Part shown: positions 7,376 to 15,663 of the stretch, piece after piece
How the letters are laid out: every line of letters starts with the position of its first letter
Numbering within the stretch: position 1 is the first letter of the stretch
Assembly: GCA_013334755.1 (NCBI GenBank)
Contig: JAAXWX010000021.1
Coordinates: 1 to 34,560 of the forward strand
DNA: 34,560 nucleotides
Source: Chlorobiaceae bacterium
GTDB lineage: Bacteria > Bacteroidota > Chlorobiia > Chlorobiales > Chlorobiaceae
Direction of reading: 5' to 3'
Position numbers and translations under genes: made by a program
Notes under the pieces: model-generated
The model's database searches: none
What the model saw: only the letters and a program-made list of their open reading frames with translations
Told to the model about the DNA's origin: nothing

Positions 7376-9163
7376 TCAAGCTCCAGGAAAGGCCTCCGTG
7401 TCAAGCAGGTCACGCACCTTGCAGGCAAGCTCAATCCGGCGGAAGGGTTTTCCAAGAAAATTGACACTTTGAACCAGTACTTCATGTTGCGCAAAAGCGT
7501 CAGCCGAATATCCGGATATGAATAAAAGTTTCAGTCCCGGATGCCTCTTTATGATTTCCAGAGAAAGATCCCATCCGTTCATACCGGGCATGATCATATC
7601 GGTAACGAGCATATGAATGATATCGGAATACTCGGCGGCGAGTACAATTGCAGCTGAAGATGATGATGCCGCCAGAACCTTGTAGCCGAAACTTTCAAGA
7701 AATTTCCCGGTAATTTCCCTTACAGAATCATCATCTTCCACGAGAAGGATGGTTTCATCACCACGGGGAGCCTCAAGCGGCTCTGTTTCTGAACCCCTTC
7801 TAACGGCCTCATCTTTGCTGCGGGGCAAATAGATTTCAAATGTCGTCTCTTCCCCTTCCTGGCTGAACACTTCAATAAATCCCTTATTCTGACTGACTAT
7901 ACCGTATACCGTCGCAAGACCGATTCCATTGCTCTCTACCTTGGGCTTGGTTGAAAAGAAAGGCTCGAATATAGAGCCGATTGTCTGTTTGTCAATACCC
8001 CGACCGTTATCGTGAACCACCAACTGTACATAATCGCCGGGAAGAGATTCGGGGTGGCTCCGGCTATATGATGCATCCACAACGACATTGCGGGTTTCAA
8101 TGGACAGTACACCGGCACCCTGAATAGCATCCCGGGAGTTTACTGCAAGGTTGGCTATGATCTGGTCAACTTGTGAAGGATCTATCTTCACCGGCCAGAG
8201 ATCCGTACCGGGTGTAAATACAAGTTCAATATCCTCGCCGATCAGATGCCTGAGCATGTTCAGCATTTCTGCGACCGCCACATTGCAATCGAGCACTCTG
8301 GGCTCAACGGTCTGCTGCCGTGCAAAGACGAGCAACTGATAAGGCAGTCCTGCGGCTTTAAGTACTGACATCCGAAGAGTGGCAAGTTTTTCCCTTATGC
8401 CGCTGTTCACTCCTTCAGCTTCGATCAAAAGGTCAATCTCACCAAGCATTATTTGCAGCATATTGTTAAAGTCGTGGGCCACTCCGCCAGCCAGCCTGCC
8501 GATTGATTCCATCTTCTGAACCTGAATTAAACGTAACTGAAGCTCTGCATTTTCTCGCTCGACCTGCTTCTCGCGGCTTATATCCGAAACGACAGTCCGG
8601 CATTCCTGGCCGTCACTGCTGGCGACAGCATCAATACGAACAATACGATCAGGTACAGCAACTTCTTTCAGCGACAAAGAAAGATCAGGCTGAAGTTGAG
8701 GATTTTCATCGTTGCGGAGCATAACTTCGCAGGATCTGTTACCACTGCTGCTGAAGACACTCTCAAGTAATGCATTAAAAACCGGAAGCTCATCAGCCGC
8801 AACATATCTCCCGAAACGATCACCGATTAATTCGGAACGATCCACTCCGATCAGCTTCGTCCCCGTAAGGTTGACCTGGAGTATCGTACCGTCCCGCGCC
8901 AACGTCAAATATCCAAGTGGAGCAAAGTCATAAAGCTCGGTAAATCGTTCCAGACCCTCCTCAAGCTCCTCCCTCGACTGAAGCAGCTCCTCCTGCTGCA
9001 TTTCAAGTTCGATCTGGTGAACCGCCAGTTCATGGATAATTCGCTGCATTTCATTTTGTGAAACGGATATATCAGGAATTTTTTTCTCTCTTGTTTTGAG
9101 GCGTGCTTCGGCCTTTGGACGCAAATCCGTAAAATCCGTAAAAAGGTTTCTGTTTTTTTTCAT
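7376..9163 (-). CDS. PAS hybrid histidine kinase with C-terminal receiver
   Basis: The 595-residue protein has an N-terminal coiled coil, a PAS domain (about 72-200), and a HisKA-type H-box with phospho-accepting His230 in GGVAHDFNN. The ATPase domain shows an N-box (NLAVNSRDA, ~338-346), G1 (DNGRGI), F-box (FEPFFSTK) and G2 (NGIGLATVYG). A receiver domain (471-590) has acidic EDDD, phospho-acceptor Asp522 in TDMIMPG, Ser550 and Lys572 in GKPF. No membrane segment is seen, so sensing is cytoplasmic. The AGGVAHDFNN box and receiver tail are typical of soluble hybrid kinases. The N-terminal half is a close paralogue of the PAS-winged-helix protein. Its ATG overlaps the stop codon of a decayed CheB-CheR-PAS 3' end, mirroring the arrangement at 3711-3714. 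Confidence 0.93.
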   Translation of the reverse strand: MKKNRNLFTDFTDLRPKAEARLKTREKKIPDISVSQNEMQRIIHELAVHQIELEMQQEELLQSREELEEGLERFTELYDFAPLGYLTLARDGTILQVNLTGTKLIGVDRSELIGDRFGRYVAADELPVFNALLESVFSSSGNRSCEVMLRNDENPQLQPDLSLSLKEVAVPDRIVRIDAVASSDGQECRTVVSDISREKQVERENAELQLRLIQVQKMESIGRLAGGVAHDFNNMLQIMLGEIDLLIEAEGVNSGIREKLATLRMSVLKAAGLPYQLLVFARQQTVEPRVLDCNVAVAEMLNMLRHLIGEDIELVFTPGTDLWPVKIDPSQVDQIIANLAVNSRDAIQGAGVLSIETRNVVVDASYSRSHPESLPGDYVQLVVHDNGRGIDKQTIGSIFEPFFSTKPKVESNGIGLATVYGIVSQNKGFIEVFSQEGEETTFEIYLPRSKDEAVRRGSETEPLEAPRGDETILLVEDDDSVREITGKFLESFGYKVLAASSSSAAIVLAAEYSDIIHMLVTDMIMPGMNGWDLSLEIIKRHPGLKLLFISGYSADAFAQHEVLVQSVNFLGKPFRRIELACKVRDLLDTEAFPGA

Positions 9164-9321
9164 GAAGGGCGGTCCTGATTATATACAACTTCACGGCCGG
9201 GCCGGAAAGTAATGATTTCGATAAATGTTGAATAAGCCTGATGTGGTGCAAACAGATCAATCAATCTGATTTTTCCACAATCAGTGTGTTGCAATTCCGG
9301 CAGCCAGTCTGATGGTTTTCT
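9160..9321 (-). pseudogene. Remnant 3' end of a CheB-CheR-PAS paralogue
   Basis: Upstream of the kinase, an open minus-strand frame without a start codon reads CGKIRLIDLF, APHQAYSTFIEIITFRPG, and ends NQDRPS-stop. The intact CheB-CheR-PAS protein ends CRWIRINALPWF, APYQVYMTFVDIKSFRSR, KQEDPS-stop. The last 30 codons, stop included, align without a gap; by hand count about 58 of 90 bases match, many differences being at third codon positions. Both copies end in the same ATGA overlap with the following PAS gene. The frame is closed by a TGA at 9322-9324, and the remaining ~1090 residues of such a protein are absent upstream. I read it as the scar of a duplicated operon. Confidence 0.72.
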
Positions 9322-9620
9322 TCATTTTTCTGCTCCGGATGATCCGGCTTAATAAAAAATCTATCATAAACGAAGCCCTTCAGCCAAATACTTCGCTGTA
9401 CAGTCACTTCCTGGCGCATAAATCCGACAGTCCTGAACAAATACAATACTTGAAATACTACTATCAAAATAACCTGGATACTGTATATAAATTCATCAGT
9501 TGCGCAGAAAGCAACGAAAACATTAAAAGGCAGAAGAGATGCAATGATTTTGATCCTGTTGGTTACGACGAATTCTTTTTTATTGCAATAAACTTTTCTT
9601 TCATTGCTCATGTTACAGGA

Positions 9621-9656
9621 ACTTTAACAAACAAAGCTATAAGTCAAATAGTTCAT
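9621..9656 (+). repeat. Dispersed intergenic repeat, block 1, copy B
   Basis: ACTTTAACAAACAAAGCTATA and following bases to GTTCAT match 2297-2333 in the same orientation. Confidence 0.55.
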
Positions 9657-9756
9657 CTTTAATGCATTTTTCAGGTCACAGATGGCGAATCACCTTCATC
9701 ATCAACATACGACGTGATATTTTACTGAATAACAGAAATAATCTAAATAAATTATT

Positions 9757-9784
9757 TCTTTATAAAATAAAGCGTATCATTAAA
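9757..9784 (+). repeat. Dispersed intergenic repeat, block 2, copy B
   Basis: TCTTTATAAAATAAAGC followed by CATTAAA matches 2437-2470, less six bases. It lies 59 bases before the outer-membrane protein start, so part of the match may be shared promoter-like composition. Confidence 0.45.
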
Positions 9785-9842
9785 TGAAAAGGGATTATGT
9801 CTTTTTTACTACAATCAACAAATTTTAACTATGGAGAACACA

Positions 9843-10592
9843 ATGAAAAGAATGCTTTCACTACTTGCTCTTTTAACTGTTGCAGCTTTTGCAAGCGCAC
9901 CAGTTCATGCAGCAAGTCACTACGTGAGTGGTATGGGTGGTGTTTCGAGGATGAACAATATGACCCCCGAAGACGCCTATCAGGGTGTCGGCGGCAACAA
10001 CAGCTCAAATCTTGACCTTGGCTCAGGTGTTAATGTCCTTGGTGCAGTCGGCTGTGACTATGGAAACTACAGGCTGGAAGCTGAGGTCGGTTATCAGCAG
10101 AATAAACTGAAATCAGGTGTTGATTACATGGACGGTGTCGTCCAGTATCATCCTCTTGAGGGTTCCCGCTATGACATGAGGGGAGATGTTTCCGCGCTGT
10201 CGCTCATGGGTAACGGTTACTACGACTTCAACCTTGGCGGAGGCATCGACCTCTATGCAACCGCAGGTGTCGGCGTGGCGCAGGTGTCGTTTCACGATGT
10301 AAATTTCTCAAATAATTACGACGCAACGAATAATGTCTTGTTTAACAACCCTAATCCGGGATATAACGATCACGAAACCACGATTGCCTATCAGGTTGGT
10401 GCGGGCCTTGCTTTTCCTGTTACCGATAGAATCAAGCTTGATCTCCGCTACCGGTACTTCGCTACAACGGACTTTACCTATTCCAACAACTCGTTTGACG
10501 CTTCAAGCAGCAGCAGCACGCCGGCAGCTTCCGGGATAAACAACAATATTGTCAGTCACAGTGCTCTGCTTGGTCTGAGGGTAGAATTCTAA
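9843..10592 (+). CDS. Outer-membrane beta-barrel protein
   Basis: The 249-residue product has a clear signal peptide (MKRMLSLLALLTVAAFASAPVHAA) with predicted cleavage after HAA. The mature part alternates hydrophobic and polar residues in short strands typical of an 8-stranded OmpA/OmpW-like barrel: YRLEAEVGYQQNKL, LSLMGNGYYDF, DLYATAGVGVAQVSF, IAYQVGAGLAF, RIKLDLRYRYF. It ends with the barrel signature LLGLRVEF, whose last residue is phenylalanine. The start at 9843 is preferred to an in-frame ATG at 9831 because GGAGA lies five bases upstream. The extracellular loops are Asn/Ser-rich. Pal follows on the same strand, consistent with an envelope-integrity pair. No specific ligand is indicated. 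Confidence 0.87.
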   Translation: MKRMLSLLALLTVAAFASAPVHAASHYVSGMGGVSRMNNMTPEDAYQGVGGNNSSNLDLGSGVNVLGAVGCDYGNYRLEAEVGYQQNKLKSGVDYMDGVVQYHPLEGSRYDMRGDVSALSLMGNGYYDFNLGGGIDLYATAGVGVAQVSFHDVNFSNNYDATNNVLFNNPNPGYNDHETTIAYQVGAGLAFPVTDRIKLDLRYRYFATTDFTYSNNSFDASSSSSTPAASGINNNIVSHSALLGLRVEF

Positions 10593-10606
10593 ACAACATG
10601 TTAATC

Positions 10607-10640
10607 AGGTAATAAGGAGGATCTGCTCCACTTGTTACCT
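10607..10640 (+). other. Imperfect stem-loop between omp and pal
   Basis: AGGTAATAAGGAG can pair with CTCCACTTGTTACCT (one G-U, one 2-base bulge). No U-tract follows directly, so it may be an RNA-processing or stability element, or a weak terminator, between the two envelope genes. Confidence 0.4.
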
Positions 10641-10682
10641 GCTCTTATCTTTATGAAAAAACAATAAACAAAGGGAGGGAAA

Positions 10683-11144
10683 ATGAAAACCATTACACCG
10701 TTAATGAAAAGTCTGTTTATTCCGACCATGCTTATTCTTGGAGCCTGTTGCTGTGGAGAAGAAGCTGTCGTAGCACCCGCACCTCCACCACCGCCTCCGG
10801 TTCAGATTGTTGTGCCTGGTCTCGGTGATGTTTTCTATGACTTTGATAAATCAGATCTCCGTTCGGATGCTGTTGAGCAACTGAAGACAAATGCCAACTG
10901 GATACAGACAAATTCAGCAAACAATGTAATCATCGAAGGCCACTGCGATGAAAGGGGTACAAGCGAGTATAATCTTGCTCTTGGTGAGCGTCGTGCCAAC
11001 AGCGCAAAAGATTACATCGTCAATCTTGGTGTTGCTCCCGTCCGTATGAAAACAGTCAGCTATGGCGAGGAAAAGCCATTTGCTGCCGGCAGTACTGAAG
11101 AGGCCTGGGCTCAGAACAGAAGGGCTCACTTTGTCGCTGAATAA
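10683..11144 (+). CDS. pal: Peptidoglycan-associated lipoprotein Pal
   Basis: The 153-residue lipoprotein has a type II signal with lipobox LGAC (Cys22), followed by two further cysteines. A proline-rich linker (PAPPPPPPV) leads into an OmpA-like domain from about residue 48. The domain begins VFYDFDKSDLR and contains the peptidoglycan-binding core IEGHCDERGTSEYNLALGERRA, with the NRRAHF ending usual for Pal. Pal tethers the outer membrane to peptidoglycan and works with TolB. The ribosome binding site AGGGAGG is strong. TolA/TolB are not in this window; the upstream neighbour is an outer-membrane barrel, and a good terminator follows. Confidence 0.95.
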   Translation: MKTITPLMKSLFIPTMLILGACCCGEEAVVAPAPPPPPPVQIVVPGLGDVFYDFDKSDLRSDAVEQLKTNANWIQTNSANNVIIEGHCDERGTSEYNLALGERRANSAKDYIVNLGVAPVRMKTVSYGEEKPFAAGSTEEAWAQNRRAHFVAE

Positions 11145-11170
11145 ACAATGGTTTATTGCAAATAAAAAAA

Positions 11171-11201
11171 GGGGTCGGCCATATAAGCCAACCCTTTTTT
11201 T
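11171..11201 (+). terminator. Rho-independent terminator after pal
   Basis: GGGTCGGC pairs with GCCAACCC (one G-U) around a short ATATAA loop and runs into seven T residues. A-tracts on the left make it potentially bidirectional. Confidence 0.85.
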
Positions 11202-11313
11202 ATTTCTGCAATTAAGCGGTTTATCAGGGTAGCTCCAAGCGCTGCAAGTACTATTGCATACCTGAAAAAATATGGCTTGATGATCTTGAAGAGCAATGAT
11301 GATCCGGAACTGT

Positions 11314-11333
11314 CTGGAGAGAATTCTCTCCAG
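11314..11333. repeat. Perfect 20-bp palindrome
   Basis: CTGGAGAGAATTCTCTCCAG is fully self-complementary. It sits 30 bases past the stop of the BatD-like gene (minus) and after the pal terminator (plus). There is no T-tract, so it is a weak terminator or a protein-binding site. Confidence 0.6.
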
Positions 11334-11362
11334 GTGGATCTCCTTGGAGCAAGTTTTGATAC

Positions 11363-12331
11363 TTACCTTTCAACCTTTGAAGCACGGGTGAAGCGGATCA
11401 CTTCTGAGGCTTTGTTGAGTGACTGTCTGGACTCCTCGACATCTGGCCGACTGTCGGCGAATTTGACGAGGTCAGCCTGTTTGAGGAGGTTCATAATGCT
11501 TTCAAAACCTGCAACACCAAGCTTCTTAAGGTCACGCTCTATCTCTTGTGTTACGGCCTCAAGTGCGCTGATACGGTAGTGGTTTTCAAGAAAGGTGCGC
11601 ATGATATTGCTGAGCTCTTCGTAACATTCGTGCGGTGGCATTCCTGCTGAAAGACTTGAACCAAGTTTACGGAGCTTTCGCTGGGCAACATGACCGGAAT
11701 CGACATCTTCAGCGCTGTTGCGCACAGTGCGTTTGAGCAGAAAAAGCAGCAGGAGAACCAATCCGGCAGCACCTGACACTCCAAAAATAACAATCAACAT
11801 CAAAAGAAAAGGAATAGAAGCTTTCAGAGGAGGTTTTATAGGCCTCAGATCGCGCATGGAGGAATCGGTTAGCGCCTGGACAAAAACAGAGGCGGATGGC
11901 GTATAGGCTACCTTTTTTGTTATCCTTCCTTCGACATCGCGAAGCACCAGCATAAATGGTGGAAGGAGTTGCCGTCCGTTGCCAAACACGGCATATTCAA
12001 GCTCGAACACCTCATTACCGGGGCCGGAGGGCAATAGTGAAGAGGAGTGTTTTCGGCTTATAAGCTCAAAAGAATGTTCCGAAAGAGTATCGCTCCTGTT
12101 GAGCCCCTCAATTGCAGCAACCTCTCTTTCCAAATGATATACAGTAACCATACAGCGAATACGGTCACCGACAAGAACGCTGTCAGGTTGAACGTTCACT
12201 GTTATTTCAGGATGCTCACCTTCCTCTTTCGCAGAAAGTGAGGGAGACGCGACCATCGGGAAGACAAGAAGCAGCAGAGCGAGAAACTGCTTGAGGAACC
12301 CGGATCTGTACCATTCAGACCTTGCGTTCAC
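11363..12331 (-). CDS. BatD-like membrane protein of the MoxR/DUF58 operon
   Basis: The 322-residue product has an N-terminal signal/anchor (FLKQFLALLLLVFPMVASPSLSA), an extracytoplasmic beta-rich part (ITVNVQPDSVLVGDRIRCMVTVYH) and a central membrane helix near residues 170-197 (FLLMLIVIFGVSGAAGLVLLLLFLL). The cytoplasmic tail contains PHECYEELSNIMRTFLENHYRISALEAVTQEI, reminiscent of DUF4381/BatD C-terminal helices. It is the third gene after moxR and the DUF58 gene, where Bat operons carry a BatD-like protein before the von Willebrand genes. The start is GTG (12331) and overlaps the DUF58 gene by 17 bases. Exact function is unknown; the family is linked to envelope stress and aerotolerance. 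Confidence 0.7.
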   Translation of the reverse strand: MNARSEWYRSGFLKQFLALLLLVFPMVASPSLSAKEEGEHPEITVNVQPDSVLVGDRIRCMVTVYHLEREVAAIEGLNRSDTLSEHSFELISRKHSSSLLPSGPGNEVFELEYAVFGNGRQLLPPFMLVLRDVEGRITKKVAYTPSASVFVQALTDSSMRDLRPIKPPLKASIPFLLMLIVIFGVSGAAGLVLLLLFLLKRTVRNSAEDVDSGHVAQRKLRKLGSSLSAGMPPHECYEELSNIMRTFLENHYRISALEAVTQEIERDLKKLGVAGFESIMNLLKQADLVKFADSRPDVEESRQSLNKASEVIRFTRASKVER

Positions 12332-13223
12332 GATACCGGAAAAAAGAGTTCAATTCACCAATAAATGAGCGATCAGTATCAAGAAATACCGAATCAATAC
12401 GCATACGCCGAAGCCTCTGACGAAGCTCCTCATGTTGTTTCGACTGTTCTTTCCGATATCGCTCGATGTCGCGATGGCTATATGCATCAACAGTAAGCTG
12501 CAGGCCGGTTTCAGGGTCTTCGAGGTCAAGCAGGCTGCTTAATGGCAGTGCTTTGTCGAGCGGATCACTGATATGCACAAGTATAAAATCGTGACGGGTA
12601 TTAAGCAGCTTCATCCCTTTTTCATAGTCGCTGTCTACCAGATCCGTCAAAAGAAAAATGATTTCCTGCCGCTTTCGTGTATAACGGATAAAAGAGAGTG
12701 CGGCGTTGATATTGGTGGTGCGACTCTGGGGTTTCAGACGAAAGAGTTCCTCAAGAATCACCAGTATATGATGGCGGCCTTTTCGGGGTGGAATATAGGT
12801 TTCAATACGATCAGTAAAAACCAGAAGTCCGACCTTGTCGTTATTCTGCAGGGCACTGAAGGCAAGCACTGCACTAACTTCAAGTGCAAGATCTTTTTTG
12901 CTGCGCTCCCGGCTGCCGAACAGCATTGATGCTGATGCGTCAACAACAAGCAGCAGACTGCGTTCCCGCTCTTCGGTAAAGAGTTTGACATACAAGTCGT
13001 GCTTTCGGGCTGAAGTATTCCATTCAATAGATCGCACATCATCCCCGTACTGGTATTCCCGGACATTACTGAACTCGATGCCTTTCCCCTTGAATGATGA
13101 GTGGTATTCGCCACTGAACAGCTCGCTGGCCATGCGCTTCGAACGTATTTCAACCCGTCTTATGACGTTCTGGAGCTCCTTTAGATACTCTTCACTTTTT
13201 TCCACTGTTCTTGCCTCTCTCAT
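12315..13223 (-). CDS. DUF58 domain protein (von Willebrand-like)
   Basis: The 302-residue protein carries the DUF58 signature GKGIEFSNVREYQYGDDVRSIEWNTSARKHDLYVK, preceded by the typical SGEYHSSFKG segment. A von Willebrand A-like fold follows, with the MIDAS-type DASAS motif (LLLVVDASASM). No transmembrane segment is visible. DUF58 proteins are encoded next to MoxR ATPases, which are thought to act as chaperones for VWA-type partners. The start at 13223 is preferred to a longer in-frame ATG at 13313, which would overlap moxR by over 70 bases; AGGGGA lies upstream of 13223. The gap to moxR is 16 bases. Confidence 0.92.
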   Translation of the reverse strand: MREARTVEKSEEYLKELQNVIRRVEIRSKRMASELFSGEYHSSFKGKGIEFSNVREYQYGDDVRSIEWNTSARKHDLYVKLFTEERERSLLLVVDASASMLFGSRERSKKDLALEVSAVLAFSALQNNDKVGLLVFTDRIETYIPPRKGRHHILVILEELFRLKPQSRTTNINAALSFIRYTRKRQEIIFLLTDLVDSDYEKGMKLLNTRHDFILVHISDPLDKALPLSSLLDLEDPETGLQLTVDAYSHRDIERYRKEQSKQHEELRQRLRRMRIDSVFLDTDRSFIGELNSFFRYRERKV

Positions 13224-13239
13224 GTCCTGTCCCCTATGG

Positions 13240-14238
13240 TTATGGAACCTGCACATGCTGCAGAATCTGGCGGATAATGTCGTCCGGCTTGATGTTGTCT
13301 GCCTCGGCTTCATACCCCGGCCTTATACGATGGCGCAAGGTATCATAAGCGATAGCTTTGACATCCTCCGGGGTTATATATGCCCGATGTTGCAGGAAAG
13401 CATGGGCTTTAGCTGCAAGAAGAAGAAATATAGAGGCCCTGGGAGATGCACCATACTCGATCATTGCTTCCAGCTCCACCATACCATACTGTGCCGGGTT
13501 CCTTGAAGCAACAACAAGATCAACAATATAACGTTGAACTCTTGGATCAACATAAATACGCTCTATCAGAGCCCTTGCCTTTGAAATTTCATCCCACTCC
13601 ACAACCGGCATGACCGGTAATTCACTGCAGGTGGTAGCTGATTGCAGCATGATATCCAGCTCTTCTTCATATGAGGGATAATCGACGATAACCTTCATCA
13701 TAAACCGGTCTACCTGGGCTTCGGGCAGAATGTATGTACCTTCATGTTCGATGGGATTCTGCGTAGCAAGTACCATAAAGGGCTCTTGCAGAGGAAATGT
13801 CTGGCTGCCGATCGTTACCTGACGTTCCTGCATGGCCTCAAGAAGCGCAGATTGTACCTTTGCAGGTGAACGGTTGATTTCGTCAGCAAGAATAACATTT
13901 GCAAAAACCGGTCCCTTGCGGGGATAGAACTCCATATCTTTTGGATTATAGATCATGGTGCCTACGAGATCAGCCGGCAACATATCAGGAGTAAACTGGA
14001 TACGCTGAAATTTCAGGTTCAGTGCGGCGGCAAACGTTTTGATAATGAGGGTCTTGGCAAGTCCTGGAACACCCTCAAGCAGAATATGGCCGTTAACCAG
14101 CATGGCAATAAAGATTCTCCCGATCACTTCATGCTGGCCTATAATACGTTGTGAAAGCTGTTCCCTCGCTTTTTCGATAAAGCGGGAGGCCTCCGTTATC
14201 TGCACTCCAAGCTCTTCAAGTTCTACTGCATGCTGCAT
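13240..14238 (-). CDS. MoxR-family AAA+ ATPase
   Basis: The 332-residue ATPase has the MoxR-variant Walker A GVPGLAKT (residues 56-63), Walker B ILADEINRSPAKVQSALLEAMQE, sensor-1 region VLATQNPIEHEGTY, and the arginine-finger helix LPEAQVDRF. The C-terminal lid contains DPRVQRYIVDLVVASRNP and GASPRASIFLLLAAKAHAFL. MoxR proteins act as AAA+ chaperones/activators on VWA-domain partners, here presumably the DUF58 protein encoded next. GGGAG lies upstream of the ATG at 14238. No membrane helix is present, so it is cytoplasmic. Confidence 0.95.
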   Translation of the reverse strand: MQHAVELEELGVQITEASRFIEKAREQLSQRIIGQHEVIGRIFIAMLVNGHILLEGVPGLAKTLIIKTFAAALNLKFQRIQFTPDMLPADLVGTMIYNPKDMEFYPRKGPVFANVILADEINRSPAKVQSALLEAMQERQVTIGSQTFPLQEPFMVLATQNPIEHEGTYILPEAQVDRFMMKVIVDYPSYEEELDIMLQSATTCSELPVMPVVEWDEISKARALIERIYVDPRVQRYIVDLVVASRNPAQYGMVELEAMIEYGASPRASIFLLLAAKAHAFLQHRAYITPEDVKAIAYDTLRHRIRPGYEAEADNIKPDDIIRQILQHVQVP

Positions 14239-14359
14239 GGTGCTCCCGCTCTTAAACTTTTTTTCCCGGAAATTTTCTTGTACGTTTCCTGCGCATATTG
14301 TAAAGCATCAGAAAAAATACTTTGCTCAGCATTAACCGAAGCTGTGCCCCCTGCGTTCC

Positions 14360-14587
14360 TTAAGAATTTTTGTAGACTCCTTTTAAACCAAGGATGAGCA
14401 ATATACCCCCGGCAATCAACGCTGGCCATGAATACAAATCAGGGATGTATTGAATGCTGTTAAGAATCCCGTATTCGGGTGCAAGAAGCAGAATCAAGTC
14501 AGCGCCGGTCAGCACTAAAAGCAGATGAAGTATGCTTACTTTGACGCGTGGTTTGCTCTTGTTGCCGGGATTGTTAGCTTTGCCCAT
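14360..14587 (-). CDS. Small two-helix membrane protein
   Basis: A 75-residue protein with a basic N-terminus (GKANNPGNKSKPRVK), a first hydrophobic segment VSILHLLLVLTGADLILLLA, and a second SWPALIAGGILLILGLKGVY. I recognise no family. It lies 121 bases upstream of moxR on the same strand, so it may head that operon. Its start is only 23 bases from the divergent tsaD start, meaning the two promoters must overlap or lie inside the opposite coding region. Evidence is the open frame, hydrophobic pattern and context only. Confidence 0.6.
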   Translation of the reverse strand: MGKANNPGNKSKPRVKVSILHLLLVLTGADLILLLAPEYGILNSIQYIPDLYSWPALIAGGILLILGLKGVYKNS

Positions 14588-14610
14588 AGATCTTCTGAAA
14601 AATTTTTACC

Positions 14611-15663
14611 ATGAATATATTAGGCATAGAAACCAGTTGCGACGAAACATCAGGAGCCGTGCTTTGCAGCGGACGGGTATGCTCCAATGTTGTCAGCTCG
14701 CAACGATGTCACGCCTCTTTTGGCGGCGTTGTGCCGGAATTGGCTTCGCGTGAACACGAACGGCTTATCGTTTCAATTGTGGATGCTGCCGTAACTGAAG
14801 CCAATATAACAAAAAATGATCTTGATGTCATAGCCGCTACTGCCGGCCCGGGTTTGATCGGCGCCGTTATGGTCGGTCTCTGTTTTGCTCAGGGTATGGC
14901 CTATGCGCTCGGAATCCCTTTTGTACCGGTAAATCACATCGAAGCGCATATTTTCTCACCCTTTATTGATGCCGGTGGCTCACATCCTTCACCTGACGGC
15001 GCATTTGTTTCGCTGACTGTTTCCGGCGGCCATACCCTCATCTCTGTTGTTACGACTGATCTCTCCTACACGGTAATCGGCCGGACGCTTGACGATGCCG
15101 CCGGAGAGGCGTTCGACAAGACCGGCAAAATGCTTGGCCTGCCCTACCCTGCCGGCCCTGTGATTGATAAACTGTCGGAAAAAGGAGACCCGGCCTTCCA
15201 CCGGTTTCCTCGGGCACTCACATCGCACTCGCAAACAAGCAGAAACTACCATGGAAATTTTGATTTCAGCTTTTCAGGCCTGAAAACCTCTGTACTTACC
15301 TGGCTGCAGAAGCAGACTCCGGCGTTCATTGAGAACCATTTGCCGGATATTGCCGCATCAATACAGGGCGCCATCGTCAGTGTACTGGTCGAAAAAACCA
15401 TTGCAGCTGCACATAGCCGGAACATCAAGGCAGTTTCAATTGCCGGGGGGGTCAGTGCCAATTCGGCATTGAGAAAAGCCATGAAAACCGCTTGCGACAA
15501 TGAGGGCATAACCCTGTATGTTCCCAACGCCATCTACTCAACCGACAATGCTGCCATGATTGCAACACTGGCAGGGCTTAAAATCTCTCGGGGCATGAGA
15601 GCTGAACAAAGCTACAACGTCGCGCCTTACGCGAGCTTTCCCACCGGCAGAAGGAAGGCATGA
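14611..15663 (+). CDS. tsaD: tRNA N6-adenosine threonylcarbamoyltransferase TsaD
   Basis: The 350-residue protein starts [18 protein letters not shown], the classic Kae1/TsaD opening. The metal-binding motif [10 protein letters not shown] supplies two histidines (HxxxH, ~residues 110-114). [31 protein letters not shown] and GVSANSALR are further ASKHA/TsaD motifs, and the C-terminal [10 protein letters not shown] carries the conserved Asp. With TsaB and TsaE it installs threonylcarbamoyl on adenosine 37 of ANN-decoding tRNAs, using TsaC-made threonylcarbamoyl-AMP. Length is normal. The ribosome binding site is weak. It is followed 78 bases later by yajC. Confidence 0.97.
   Translation: MNILGIETSCDETSGAVLCSGRVCSNVVSSQRCHASFGGVVPELASREHERLIVSIVDAAVTEANITKNDLDVIAATAGPGLIGAVMVGLCFAQGMAYALGIPFVPVNHIEAHIFSPFIDAGGSHPSPDGAFVSLTVSGGHTLISVVTTDLSYTVIGRTLDDAAGEAFDKTGKMLGLPYPAGPVIDKLSEKGDPAFHRFPRALTSHSQTSRNYHGNFDFSFSGLKTSVLTWLQKQTPAFIENHLPDIAASIQGAIVSVLVEKTIAAAHSRNIKAVSIAGGVSANSALRKAMKTACDNEGITLYVPNAIYSTDNAAMIATLAGLKISRGMRAEQSYNVAPYASFPTGRRKA

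Larger units (their letters stand above)
9322..9842. other. Intergenic region, no convincing gene
   Basis: About 520 bases, AT-rich. Two overlapping 116-codon ORFs on opposite strands (9261-9611 minus, 9312-9662 plus) show no motif I recognise and no good ribosome binding site. Two short blocks (9621-9656, 9757-9784) repeat sequence found at 2297-2333 and 2437-2470. The promoter of the outer-membrane protein gene must lie in the right-hand part. Confidence 0.5.

Noticed and set aside
9261-9662. Two opposing 116-codon ORFs upstream of the kinase
   Set aside because: Neither has recognisable motifs or a good ribosome binding site; the minus-strand one overlaps the CheB-CheR-PAS remnant in another frame.
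14223-14429. 68-codon minus-strand ORF before moxR
   Set aside because: It overlaps the start of moxR and the end of the small membrane gene, and lacks a family match; treated as leader sequence.
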